Positions 50,930 through 57,879 of a DNA stretch of 64,000 nucleotides are shown here, in pieces. Under the pieces are notes generated by a model. The model had not been told where the DNA came from. It did no database searches and saw only the letters and a program-made list of their open reading frames with translations. Both the position numbers and the translations under genes were made by a program. This stretch comes from Sapria himalayana (Eukaryota > Streptophyta > Magnoliopsida > Malpighiales > Rafflesiaceae): the NCBI GenBank assembly GCA_029783825.1, contig JAREIK010003369.1, forward strand, positions 300,001-364,000, read 5' to 3'. Within the stretch, counting starts at the first letter, position 1. Every line of letters begins with the position of its first letter.

Positions 50930-51825
50930 ACAACAAACACAAATATGCACATCTAAATAAATAATGAAATAAACACATACCTTAATAGTTGAAACTAGAC
51001 CCAACCTGAAAAATAAAGAGCCATTAGCAATAATTTTTCATTAAAATGTTCTTCAATGTTTACAATTTACATTGCATTTGAAAAAAAAAATAGAAAGAAA
51101 ACCATCAAATTCATTCCATCCCAAGTAAGATTAGATATATTATGTTTAAACTGTGTATTTTTGTAGGATGATTGAGTTAAATATTTGGTATTGAAAGAAA
51201 TATCTCATTCGCATATGTTTAACAATATATATAAATTTTAACGGATTGATGTGTGTCTGAATATATATTAAGTTTAATACAACCAGTTTCTGAACTCTAC
51301 AGAAAAAAAAACCGAATTGAAATGTGAAGTATCAGAACACAAAGGCTATAAGCTAATGAGGAAAAGAGTGAAAGAAAAACCACTTTCAAACATCCAAGAA
51401 CATTTCTTTAACAGCAGAAACCACTTCGATAGATTGGAATTTAAAAGAAAAATAAAGAGCTGTTGGCATCACCTATCACACATGAACGATATGGCTTTGA
51501 AGGCTATGATCAATCCACGCTCGGGATTTGAGCCTCGATTCTGCCAGCGGCCCAATGAAGACGAAAGCAACTCTCCTGATGACCCATTGGACGTCGCGAT
51601 AACGGTGGAGAGCCCTCCATCTGATAGAAGTGGGTTGGTAGGGCCGCCGACACGAACAGGATCATTATCACCGGACTCATTGGCGAACGTTCGCCATTCC
51701 GATGTTTCGTCGATGGAATGAGATTCCAGCACCAATCCGCATTCCGAACAAACGGTGTCACCTGCAGAATGGTCGAATACGACCTCCGTCAGTCTCTTGC
51801 AGTCGGGACAGGATGCATCAGCCAT
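24676..51825 (-). CDS. TFIIB: Transcription initiation factor TFIIB, seven coding exons with a 25-kb second intron
   Basis: Encodes a 315-residue TFIIB, the RNA polymerase II general factor that bridges TBP-bound promoter DNA and polymerase in the nucleus. Coding exons on the minus strand: 51473-51825, 50981-51005, 25586-25715, 25347-25477, 25149-25237, 24914-24999, 24676-24809. They sum to 948 nt, every junction keeps frame, and all introns are GT-AG. Residues 6-29 form the zinc ribbon (Cys6, Cys9, Cys26, Cys29), followed by the conserved linker around [11 protein letters not shown]. Cyclin-like repeat 1 includes [14 protein letters not shown]; repeat 2 includes [17 protein letters not shown] and [14 protein letters not shown]. 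Length matches plant TFIIB (about 312 aa). Departures from usual plant TFIIB as I know it: GQ at 127-128 where DR is typical, LERNPRTVK, and a changed C-terminal tail. No stop or frameshift occurs in any exon, so I call it an intact gene, possibly a diverged paralogue. Transcript evidence is not available here. Confidence 0.93.
24914..24999 (-). CDS. TFIIB: TFIIB exon 6: second cyclin repeat core
   Basis: 86 nt. Codes [20 protein letters not shown] then EDKNKPQLR plus one base. Acceptor TTTGTAG, donor GTTTGG. The SP(V/I)SIAAAVIY(I/M)ITQLS helix is nearly invariant in plant TFIIB. The neighbouring intron 5 carries a CA/TA microsatellite at about 25060-25083. Confidence 0.94.
25149..25237 (-). 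CDS. TFIIB: TFIIB exon 5: start of second cyclin repeat
   Basis: 89 nt between acceptor TTGCAG and donor GTGAGT. Codes [20 protein letters not shown] then VQKSERIDI and two bases of Arg243. Aligns with the KRFCS.LG..N.AVKAA.E.VQKSEE.DIR region of plant TFIIB. LRLTGN and HA are local substitutions. Confidence 0.92.
25347..25477 (-). CDS. TFIIB: TFIIB exon 4: end of first cyclin repeat and inter-repeat region
   Basis: 131 nt. Codes [20 protein letters not shown] onward to [10 protein letters not shown]. Acceptor AATTAG, donor GTGGGT. The [21 protein letters not shown] stretch is diagnostic for plant TFIIB; the following DPSIEI segment is a normally variable loop. Confidence 0.93.
25586..25715 (-). 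CDS. TFIIB: TFIIB exon 3: first cyclin repeat
   Basis: 130 nt coding [13 protein letters not shown]...PRTVK plus one base of the next codon. The acceptor used is ATGAAG at 25716-25717, with a poor pyrimidine tract. A second AG six bases downstream (GGCCAG) would remove residues G127 and Q128 without changing frame. Donor is GTAGAC. Contains the very conserved [20 protein letters not shown] block. Confidence 0.92.
27040..27410. mobile_element. hAT-type GC-rich block in TFIIB intron 2
   Basis: Words catggcacgccatggcc, aggcacgaggc, ggcaagacccagcatggc and gggccgacgag in otherwise AT-rich DNA, as at the other hAT ends. No transposase adjacent. Confidence 0.4.
28470..29900 (-). pseudogene. RTE-type LINE reverse transcriptase relic
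   Basis: Minus-strand blocks in the order found in plant RTE elements: [20 protein letters not shown] and [14 protein letters not shown] (29760-29880; compare YRLARxRERKTRD), then LIMNELGKY (about 29040; compare LVMDELTRHIQ). Next comes [14 protein letters not shown] then TEKEL..KLE (28950-29010), the RT catalytic DD with the CMLFADDIVLVDE pattern, and last [10 protein letters not shown] (about 28640; compare MCGKTRKDKI). Stops and frameshifts lie between blocks. It runs in the same direction as the TFIIB gene. Confidence 0.82.
30170..30960. mobile_element. hAT-type GC-rich block(s) in intron 2
   Basis: Two adjacent GC-rich parts, 30190-30400 and 30540-30960, with ggccgtctaa, ctaggataggctagcc, atggcatcaaaa and gtgccggcccaacat words. 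The second half resembles 36350-36760 in inverted orientation (ctagcc/ggctag repeats, accgaacccaac). No coding. The 67-residue ORF at 30236 is compositional. Confidence 0.4.
31511..31670. repeat. MITE-like inverted repeat
   Basis: 31511-31554 (…aagaagtaaatgatgattcac tagaaat) is the reverse complement, with few mismatches, of 31632-31670 (atttctagtgaatcatcatt tgcttcttaaagaaat). About 78 bp of spacer. Likely a small foldback or MITE remnant. Confidence 0.8.
32005..32144. repeat. Tandem duplication, 2 x 70 bp
   Basis: ggcaca(g/a)accaaaacattt... through gtcggctgaccca is repeated exactly twice with one difference at the seventh base. A third ggcaca starts at 32145. The surrounding sequence (catgcatgcat, aacatgacatggc) is hAT-type GC-rich. 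Confidence 0.95.
34115..34376. repeat. GA-rich polypurine microsatellite region
   Basis: About 260 bp almost wholly purine on the plus strand, mainly (GA)n with aagaaa and gcaagagag interruptions; a 27-bp module aagagagagtaaaagaaagataagc repeats near 34275 and 34303. Minus-strand Ser/Leu ORFs are artefacts. Confidence 0.95.
34920..35470. repeat. Diverged tandem duplication, about 280-290 bp
   Basis: Shared in order: acctttcacaattg.agttcttcg (34991 and 35282), acttcaatgacataataac, aagctctagcaatcaat, cctggatattga, tatcac.catat.ttgtagcacactc (35165 and 35443). No coding supported. Confidence 0.85.
36350..36770. mobile_element. hAT-type GC-rich block with ctagcc hairpin
   Basis: GC-rich island (ggcgcagccagaac, catgacacgactaatccaagc). 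At 36616-36664 (agcctagcctagcctagcct then atcccagaggctaggctaggctagg) it forms a near-perfect hairpin stem of about 20 bp. A (CA)n repeat follows at 36774-36800. Confidence 0.5.
37659..37979 (+). repeat. 5' LTR of the intronic Ty3/gypsy element
   Basis: Starts TGTGAATGCTTTTATTGGAC and ends near ...ATATACCA. Shares with 44447 onward, in order: tgtgaatgcttttatt, agcaatatcaaa, gtgaatgca.ca, tacatcaaaaatgaaag, ctcaaaaatcaatatt, tattcacca.tgattcaaaaa and gtcaagac. Visibly diverged, so the insertion is not recent. Confidence 0.85.
37983..37994 (+). other. Primer-binding site (initiator Met-tRNA type), decayed
   Basis: aggtattagagc directly after the LTR end differs at two positions from TGGTATCAGAGC, the usual plant gypsy/copia PBS complementary to the 3' end of initiator tRNA-Met. 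Confidence 0.7.
38893..41250 (-). pseudogene. hAT-4 transposase (BED finger, DUF659, hATC)
   Basis: The start at 41250 ([11 protein letters not shown]) leads to a BED finger FQCNFC...[10 protein letters not shown]...ASC. The DUF659 region (40730-40300) reads [20 protein letters not shown] and [15 protein letters not shown]. The C-terminal hATC part (39290-39060) reads [39 protein letters not shown] and [17 protein letters not shown]. Probable introns remove 39690-39780 and 39495-39590. Lesions: TGA at about 41180 where Trp is usual, a stop just after the finger's CNFC, a one-base loss near 39610 (LAHS then stop) and a frame change near 39380. Best-preserved transposase in the window, but inactive. 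Confidence 0.9.
41640..41880. repeat. C-rich tract within the hAT-4 5' region
   Basis: Two related stretches (tttaagccctctaacccctg at 41630 and tttaaaccctctaactacct at 41750), then long C runs broken by single T or A (about 41768-41875). Pyrimidine-rich on plus, G-rich on minus. Unusual against the AT-rich background. Confidence 0.85.
42130..42590 (+). pseudogene. Ty3/gypsy gag relic
   Basis: [35 protein letters not shown], then [20 protein letters not shown] and EQLRIDIEL match, in order, the retrotransposon gag domain (…DPxGWL.., ..A..HLEGEAL.., ..F..LL..T.., ..L..EL...V). Interrupted by several stops and frame changes. Confidence 0.75.
42618..43040 (+). pseudogene. Ty3/gypsy protease relic with altered active site
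   Basis: Open for 140 codons. The C-terminal part [20 protein letters not shown] then [18 protein letters not shown] is the gypsy retropepsin (…VLIDSGSTHNFI..). The codon at 42969-42971 is GAA (Glu) where the catalytic Asp (GAT/GAC) of DSG should be, so the enzyme would be inactive. Open frame ends at 43038 just where the RT region should begin. Confidence 0.8.
43230..43600 (+). pseudogene. Ty3/gypsy RNase H relic
   Basis: Blocks [20 protein letters not shown], then [11 protein letters not shown], and [19 protein letters not shown] match the Ty3/gypsy RNase H end (LAAYEKELMALV.A, ..F.VRTDH.SL.., LNKAADALSRR). Preceding RT sequence is almost entirely lost. Confidence 0.8.
43740..44440 (+). 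pseudogene. Ty3/gypsy integrase C-terminus and chromodomain-like end
   Basis: [18 protein letters not shown] (about 43800-43860) matches the integrase segment ..SPFE.VYGR.PP... [20 protein letters not shown] and [16 protein letters not shown] (44100-44230) match the GPF.I...G..AY.L.LP....IH.VFHVSLLK block. LLLQWEGC near 44320-44345 fits a chromodomain-type VLVQWKG. Frame broken by stops. Confidence 0.8.
44447..44745 (+). repeat. 3' LTR of the intronic Ty3/gypsy element
   Basis: Begins TGTGAATGCTTTTATTAGAC right after the end of the gypsy ORF and is collinear with the 5' LTR. The exact 3' boundary is uncertain by 10-20 bp. Confidence 0.85.
45090..45640 (-). pseudogene. hAT-5 transposase fragment
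   Basis: Collinear with the hAT-2 core at 18640-19120. Shared in order: gtatgtgatac..cataaaaaattt.acct, atgattctt, atattatcaaatataatactaaatatttta, catatattataggat.atcatgaaaatg and attaattactaatttttt. Recognised by similarity to hAT-2 rather than by readable protein motifs. Confidence 0.55.
45758..46610. repeat. Diverged tandem duplication, 478-bp offset
   Basis: agttaatcaa.ta.actatatttt at 45758 and 46236, then tattcaacatgtcttctaat, atcactaatcttataa, aataaattcatactaa, tattaatcctaaatttttta, ataatctcatcttgg, cattcaatcaaatt and tataggcaagtgagtatga recur in the same order in both halves. Confidence 0.88.
47270..47520. mobile_element. hAT-type GC-rich block and end in intron 2
   Basis: gggcagacagagcacgacac, cacaagccatctcatgcc and ggttgcctgacccattatcacctctac resemble hAT ends (compare the complement of 38072-38100, tgcctgacccactagacacctcta). 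Confidence 0.5.
47650..47679. repeat. (GT)n microsatellite
   Basis: Uninterrupted GT repeat followed by acacacataaatgtgtatata. Confidence 0.97.
47885..48480 (-). mobile_element. TIR element copy B with GAGCTC-type core (inverted relative of 2190-2850)
   Basis: Read in reverse complement: gaggtgtttttatg, gagacgaggtgtaagcttcg, an AT-rich stretch with tagtatgaaatac, ttgcccttgccc, ccatggaaag-type catggaaagctcgatggagct tcc, gaagctcgtggaactccatc gagcttc, and an aaactttggttt end. Same order as copy A. Left end accaaagtttaaaa (47880-47893). Confidence 0.62.
48490..49330. repeat. Degenerate tandem array, about 60-75 bp units
   Basis: Recurrent unit like gaactcatcttattcaagctc attcaaatgaaaaagaat..atattccagac.acttct, seen about three times at 48510-48720 and again at 49060-49230. 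The stretch 48900-49020 resembles 35590-35720 (aattataacaaaactcattcaaactcatt). Non-coding. Confidence 0.65.
50893..50929. repeat. (CA)n(TA)n microsatellite
   Basis: About 12 CA units then 8 TA units, 50 bp on the intron side of the TFIIB micro-exon. Confidence 0.97.
50981..51005 (-). CDS. TFIIB: TFIIB exon 2: 25-nt micro-exon (completes Arg118, then LGLVSTIK)
   Basis: Only 25 nt. On the minus strand it is preceded by TTTTTCAG and followed by GTATGTG, both strong splice signals. Its first base completes Arg118 and it then encodes LGLVSTIK, matching LGLVATIK at this point in plant TFIIB proteins. Without it the cyclin fold would lose a helix segment and the reading frame would shift. It lies 467 bp from exon 1 but 25,265 bp from exon 3. 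Found by searching for the missing peptide; too short to appear as an ORF. Confidence 0.9.
51473..51825 (-). CDS. TFIIB: TFIIB exon 1: zinc ribbon, linker, start of core
   Basis: 353 nt, 117 codons plus the first two bases of Arg118. The ATG at 51825 sits in a good plant context (AAGATGGCT) and begins [11 protein letters not shown], the expected TFIIB start. The exon ends ...SFMCD plus AG, followed by donor GTGATG. Reading through the donor hits a stop almost at once, which supports splicing here. Most conserved block of the gene. Confidence 0.95.
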
Positions 51826-51905
51826 CTTGGTGCAACGCAGAGTTTTCTTCGTGACCTTGGAGAGAGATTGGGGTAAAAGATTGAACCCGTTATAATCTTC
51901 CTATC
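51826..51905 (-). promoter_or_regulatory. Putative TFIIB core promoter and 5' leader
   Basis: On the minus strand an AT-rich stretch gives way to GATTATAACGGG near 51886-51898, about 65 bp before the ATG, then a leader with a CT-rich run (CAATCTCTCTCC). The TATAAC motif is a weak TATA candidate. No transcription start can be read directly. Confidence 0.25.
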
Positions 51906-52199
51906 AATAACATATTTAAAATTTTTCAAATTTTATTATATTCTTATTTTTGTATTAAATATATTTTCGGAAAATTTAATTGGAACATTATGTTTGAAAA
52001 GTTTATAGAAATATACTTTATTAAATTATGTTTAAGCACAAGAAACAAAAAAAAAATTATTCGGTTCTTTGGGAAGTGAATAAATTTTATACACACACGC
52101 ACGCACACACACACAATATTAGAACCAAGTTTTTAGATATATGTCTTGGAAAAGCTTGGTTATGGTATAGAATCTCTAGAAACTTGTTGAAATTACATA

Positions 52200-52860
52200 T
52201 TTTGCATTATAATTATAGACCATTTGTTTTATTTTTTTTATTTTTTTTTGAAATGAGTTTTATGAAATTTAAATCATTTAATTGAAATATGTGATTAAAA
52301 TGGAAAATCATAAATTTGACATCATAATATTATTTTTTTAATAGATTTAGAAACTCATTTATCCTTGTATTTTTTTTGGAGAAAGTTATTTTTTAAAAAA
52401 TAGGAAAATAATATTAAATTATATGTAAATAGTGTCAAAAATCATTATTGGTGGATTATTTTACTAAATTTGAATTGGAATTATGCTAATATGCATGTGT
52501 AGAATCCAGTAAGAAATTATTTGATATCATATGAGCTATATGATATTTTAAATAAAATTTTAATAATTTTGAAAAATTATACATTTTTGATATGGGGTTT
52601 TAAGGTAACTATTAGTTCTAACAAGGACATTGAGGATTAAAACTATAAGAATATCAATGGAGGCAAAGATTAGATATGTCATTGAAAGAATGACCTTAAA
52701 CCCCCTTATACACTTATGGTGGAGTTCCGCTATGTGGAGGTGGTGCTTGTCGAGCTGAAACTAATACATCTTTCATGAGTCTTCAGATAATGGGAGTGGG
52801 TGTGTGTGTTTCCTAATAGGAGTGGTAGCTAGGTTAGAACTAGTAGGTTAGTATTTTCTT
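52200..52860 (-). repeat. LTR-like dispersed repeat, copy 2 (inverted)
   Basis: Inverted partner of 22665-23260; see the shared phrases there. It sits 400-1000 bp upstream of the TFIIB start codon, so it could contribute promoter-proximal sequence. Confidence 0.65.
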
Positions 52861-54750
52861 TTACAAGTCTCGGTGTGGTCTAGTAGAGCTTTAATATGCA
52901 TTAAGTATATATGTTCATGAAGATGGGATGAGAAATGAAAAATGAATATTTTGAAAACTTATACACACCCACACATTATGGTGTCATAAAATTGTATATG
53001 CATATTTTTGTATAAATAAATGTATTATTAAACTCTTATATTGTATATTATAAAACATATGTGGCTATGAAGGTAAAATATATATTATTTTCATTTTTTT
53101 CTTGAGATTTTTCTATTGGGAACTAGTTGCTCACCCTTATTTTCTCCAAGTGGAGGAAATGTTGATGATCAAAACTGATTTTAAATCTGACAGATCTATG
53201 CGAGGATTTTAGTGGATTATTTAGATGAGTTTTTTTTTTCTTTTGAAATTTTATGTATTTGGCAATAAGGGTCATTTTGTATAAATTATTTTACTTTTGT
53301 ATGTGAATATTCTAACTTGATAATTCATGCTTATTCATGATATTTCATATAGTTCAATCTATTTTAAATGGCTATATATAGGGATTTTGTCATATTTTTT
53401 TTCACTTGCTTCAACAATATTTTTGAGGTTGTGTGTATTTTAGAAAATAAAACTAATATAAAAAATTGGGAAGCTGATGAATTGTTTTTGACTTGTCTAC
53501 CATTTTTTACAAACATGTAGTCAATCACAAGCATTACTATTTATAGTATGTATTTTTTTTTTTCAATATAAATTCTTTATTCTGGATCAATGTTTTTAAT
53601 AAGCACACTTCAATTTATTTTTATATGTACTTTGTGAGTAATTTATTAGATTTATAAATTTCCATCATTAAAAATACAAAAACTTCTTATATTGGATTAT
53701 AAAGAATTTTAAATCCTATTAAATTTAACCAATCAACCCAAATATTTCGCAGCTCTCGAGTGAGAGTACCATATATGAATATATAACATATATAAATATA
53801 TAAATGTAGATGATGGCATGGACTTGAATCTCACTAGTGCTCATGGAACGTATTTTAAAAATTAAAAGCAGTTTCAGAATTCCAAAATGAGTTTTTTAGC
53901 TTCCAAATTCAAAAATTTTTAGATTTTAAATTGTTTTTAGAATTTTTTTAGGACAAATTGGGTTAATGTGCTTCAATACATAAAAACTAAATAATTATTT
54001 CATTTTGGTGCATTTTTTAAAAATTTTGAAAAAAATATATTATTTTGTATATTGTGCAACAATATATAAATCCTCAATTCTTCATCAATTAACGTCATTA
54101 GTATTTTTTGTCATATTGGTGTTCCTCAAAGGTCAAATTATGTAATCATGCTTTATTTCAAAAATAATAAAAAAAATCCCAAATTTTTCTAATTTTAGAA
54201 AAAATGTGCATTAAATAAAAAATAAATAAAAAATGTTGGGGATCCAAAACAAAAGTAAGTATGGTTTGGTCCCCATTAAAAAAATTAATAAAAATACTAA
54301 AAAAACATGAAATATTTACGTTTTGAGGCTAGAAAAATCATGAAACAAAATGAAACATTTTTGTGAAGCATAAAGACATAAACTTGTTTGTGCATAATAT
54401 TATGAATTCATGTTATGCATAAATTGATGTCATGGATAAACTCATGTTATGCATTAAATGATTATTCATAATTATATGAATTTGTTATGCATAAACACAT
54501 TATGCATAACATGTTTATACATAACCAGCTATGCATAATGAGTGTGTTATGCAGAACTAACAAATACAAAAAATAAAAAACTAAAATAAAAATTAGTACA
54601 TTTATTCGAGACTGAGGGTAAATTTGGATTTAATAAATTTCTAGCCACAAAATGTAAATATTTTATGTTTTAAGTGTTTTTTTTTATTTTAAAATAATGA
54701 CCAAAACATAAATATTTTGGTTTTGGACCTTCTAAATGTAATATTCTAAA
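52861..54750. other. AT-rich region upstream of TFIIB with no recognisable gene
   Basis: No coding potential seen. At 54380-54560 the palindrome ttatgcataa and its variants recur at least six times (ttatgcataaa, tatgcataac, ctatgcataatg), an unusual local cluster. Confidence 0.6.
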
Positions 54751-54759
54751 TAAATAAAA

Positions 54760-55484
54760 GGGGGGAATTATGTTTTGGGGTGCTTCCTCAGAAAAATGTA
54801 AGAATTTAAAAATTATCTTTTTAACTTTGAAAAAAAAATCACCAAGATATTAAAATATTAAAATTTAGTTAACTCTATTACGTTTATCCTAAATTACTCT
54901 CGCTCATTCGAGTTCTAGGAGCTTAGCGTCATGCTCCGTCGAGCTCCTGGAGCCTGACCAAGAGCTCGACGATGAGCTCGACGGAGCTCTTGGTAGAGCT
55001 CCTAAAGCTCGAAGGAGCTCGACTGAGAGCTCGGTCGAGCTCATGGACCTCGACGGAGCTCCTTCGAGCTCTAGGAGTTTGGCGTCGTGCTCCATCAAGT
55101 TCCTGGGGCTCGACCGCGAGCTCTACAATGAGCTCGGTCTAGCTTGACGGAGTCTCGGTCGAGCTCGGTTAAGCTCGAAGGAGCTCGTCGTTGAGCCTCA
55201 GGAGCTCTACGAAGGAGCTCGTGAAGACAGACAGGGGAAGAGGGGTGGGGAGAGAGGTGCATGATGTGAGGGCAGATGGGCGTGAGTGAGGTGCATGATG
55301 TGAGGGCAGATGGGCGTGAGTGAGGGAGGGGCAAGGAGAAGGGAAGTGAGTAGTTTAGGACTTACGAATTTGGGTGTGTTTATTTTTAATTTATTTTTAT
55401 TTTTGACTTTTTAAAAAATATCAAAATTTTAGTTTTAAAATTTTAAAAATTTATGGGGAAACACCTCAGAACATAATTCTCCCC
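54760..55484. mobile_element. TIR element with GAGCTC-rich core (element D)
   Basis: Left end ggggaattatgttttggggt gcttcc (54762). The right end is its reverse complement (gggaaacacctcagaacata attctcccc, 55456-55484). Core 54905-55225 is a dense array of gagctc/ggagctc/tcgagctc words; element C shares both the core and the inner TIR phrase GAATTATGTTTTGG. A 2 x 34-bp tandem repeat (gaggtgcatgatgtgagggc...) lies at 55254-55321. ORFs here are compositional. Confidence 0.75.
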
Positions 55485-55774
55485 AAAAAATATTGGGATA
55501 AATATATTTTAGGGCCTAAATTTAAAAATATTTATGATTTGATTCCTAGATAATAAACTTTTACGAAACAATACTTAAAAGCATAAAATATTTACGTTTG
55601 GATTACCTAAAATTTTAAAACATTATTTTTTTGATTTCGAGTTGTTTTTTTCTACTAGTTGTTGGAAAAGAATAAGTAGGTTTTGAAACTTTTTTTTCAT
55701 TTTCGGAACCGCTTTTCATTTTTGAAATGCGGTTTCGATATTTCAAAGGGTTTTTATTTTTTAAAAATTTGTTT

Positions 55775-56044
55775 ATAAATATGTGTTTATATAGAAATAT
55801 ATGTATGTGTGTATATATAGTCATATACATAAATATAGAAATATATATATACCTAAATTTCCTATATAAGACACACACATATATATGTAAGCTCACATAT
55901 ATATCTTTATATATAACCTTATATATACGTACACATACATTCATATATATATATATATATATGTTTAAACCTATATAGCACGTATATATCCATATATAAA
56001 CTTATATACATAAATAAATAAATACATATATACATACGTATACA

Positions 56045-56081
<37 letters not shown>

Positions 56082-56165
56082 GCTTAATTACTGACACACA
56101 CACACACACATGTATATATATGTATATATATATACATATACATATATATATGTAAACCTATACAT

Positions 56166-56215
<50 letters not shown>

Positions 56216-56244
56216 TGTAAACATATATATTATAAATATATATG

Positions 56245-56283
<39 letters not shown>

Positions 56284-56395
56284 TAATATGTAAAAGTCAT
56301 GCACACATATATACACGCACACATGCGTGTGTGCGTGTGTGCGTGTTACACGTCTAGGATATAGACACACACACACACACATAAAATAAAATAAA
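55775..56395. repeat. Microsatellite island
   Basis: About 600 bp of (TA)n, (CATA)n, (CA)n, (GT)n and (GTAT)n runs, including cataca repeats at 56043-56073, (GT)n at 56184-56210 and acacac at 56363-56380. Several runs are mutually complementary, so the region can fold back. Confidence 0.95.
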
Positions 56396-57249
56396 TAAAA
56401 ACATCACGAAATCGCTTTTTAAAAAATATATTTTTTTGAATGTAAAGAAGTTTCGATATCTGTTTTTCATTTTCTAAAAATCATGGTTTTTTTTTTTTTT
56501 TGAAGAACCACTGTTTTAATTGAAAAAAAAAAAACAACTCAAAATTAGAAATACAATGATTTTTCAAATTTGGCTTTTTGGGTCATTCGAAACATAAATA
56601 ATTTGTACCCTAGCGTATTATTTATTAAAAGTTTATAAGTTTAGGACCAAAACATTAATCTGATGTTGTAAAAAAATAAACCCAAAAATATTCTTACTTT
56701 GTTCATGCCAACTTAAAAAAAACAAACACAAAAATATTCTTACTTCATACATGTCAACTTAAAAAAAACAAAAAATAGAATTCAAAAACATTATTTTCCA
56801 AAATAATTTGTGTGTCATCAAAACAAAAATATTATTTCAATGACAAGTCAAACTTCTATTTTTTGAACCCTCTTGCAACATCACTCATGCATTTGAATGC
56901 CAAAGAAACTACTTGGTACCACTTTACTTGTAATTTGACTGAATGTGTTGATCATCTCATTCATTTTTACAACTTATCATAATGTATCCACTACAAGAAC
57001 TTCCAATTGATGATAAATGAACCAACTTGCTTGCCATGGCTTAGTGATTTTTATTTCACAAGAAGACTTGGATGATTTTCCCTATCCAATTCCAAAAAGA
57101 AAACATATGTGCAATGCTCTTCTTTCATTTCAAATTTCCAATTTAGCTACACAAGTACTGATGAGTTTGCATCTATTTATGATCAAGAATACTTTAGTTT
57201 CAATTACTTCATTGTAGTTTTCACTTGAATTCATGCTAGTGGATCCATA

Positions 57250-57278
57250 CCCCCCCCCCCCCCCCCCCCCCCCCCCCC
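57250..57278. repeat. Homopolymer C29
   Basis: Twenty-nine consecutive C residues in AT-rich DNA. The true length is unreliable in any assembly. Confidence 0.95.
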
Positions 57279-57879
57279 ACATGATTGATGAATTCATTCT
57301 CATGAATAAACAAAATCTTTATACAAATTTATGAGCACTCATTACTACATATTCATACAAGAACTATGCTGGTGAGTAAATGACCTATGTAGTGCTGACT
57401 ACTTTGAATACCCTTATAAAAAAGATTTTTAGTTGGTTGGTTTGATTCTTCTTTGTTGGGTTTGGTGGGTTCAACTATAAATGCTATACTTATAGATAAG
57501 ACTACCCCTCTTTCTGAAATGTTTCATTAGACAACAAACAACCTTTCATAGAGAGGTTGTTGCATAAGGCCATTGCAAATGAAAAACTTGATCCCAAAGA
57601 ATCTTATGTAAGCTCTACAAAACAAAGTCATGACAAAAGAACATGATGATAATGAGGAATTCAAGAGATTTCATGAATATGGTCATGGAATGTGGTCAAT
57701 ATCATGAACAATAATGAGAGACTATCTATATCTAAAAATTGATATTCTCTTAAGAAAATAATGAAGGCGAACAAATATGGATTTGATGAATTTTATTGAA
57801 GTCATAGTGAATTTTGCTAAAATTAATAGACTAAGTAAAACAAAAGATTGTTGGAGAGAGAAGCAATTGATTCATTATG

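Larger units (their letters stand above)
25716..50980 (-). other. TFIIB intron 2, 25,265 bp, filled with transposon insertions
   Basis: Bounded by donor GTATGTG (at 50980) and acceptor TTATGAAG (at 25716). Contains an RTE LINE, a Ty3/gypsy element with a hAT element inside it, several hAT-type GC-rich blocks, a GAGCTC-core TIR element and tandem duplications. The other five introns are 104-467 bp. The LINE and the nested hAT lie in the same orientation as the gene; the gypsy element is opposite. Stretches of the intron not given their own entry (25.9-27.0, 27.4-28.4, 32.2-33.9, 49.4-50.9 kb) are AT-rich DNA in which I recognise nothing. Confidence 0.88.

Noticed and set aside
51469..51825. 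TFIIB exon 1 as a retained single-exon fragment or processed pseudogene
   Set aside because: Proper donor, micro-exon and downstream exons with matching phases were all found, so it is part of a complete split gene.
56997..57217. 66-residue ORF at 57017 as a gene
   Set aside because: No recognisable motif, short, and no splice partners or homology visible.
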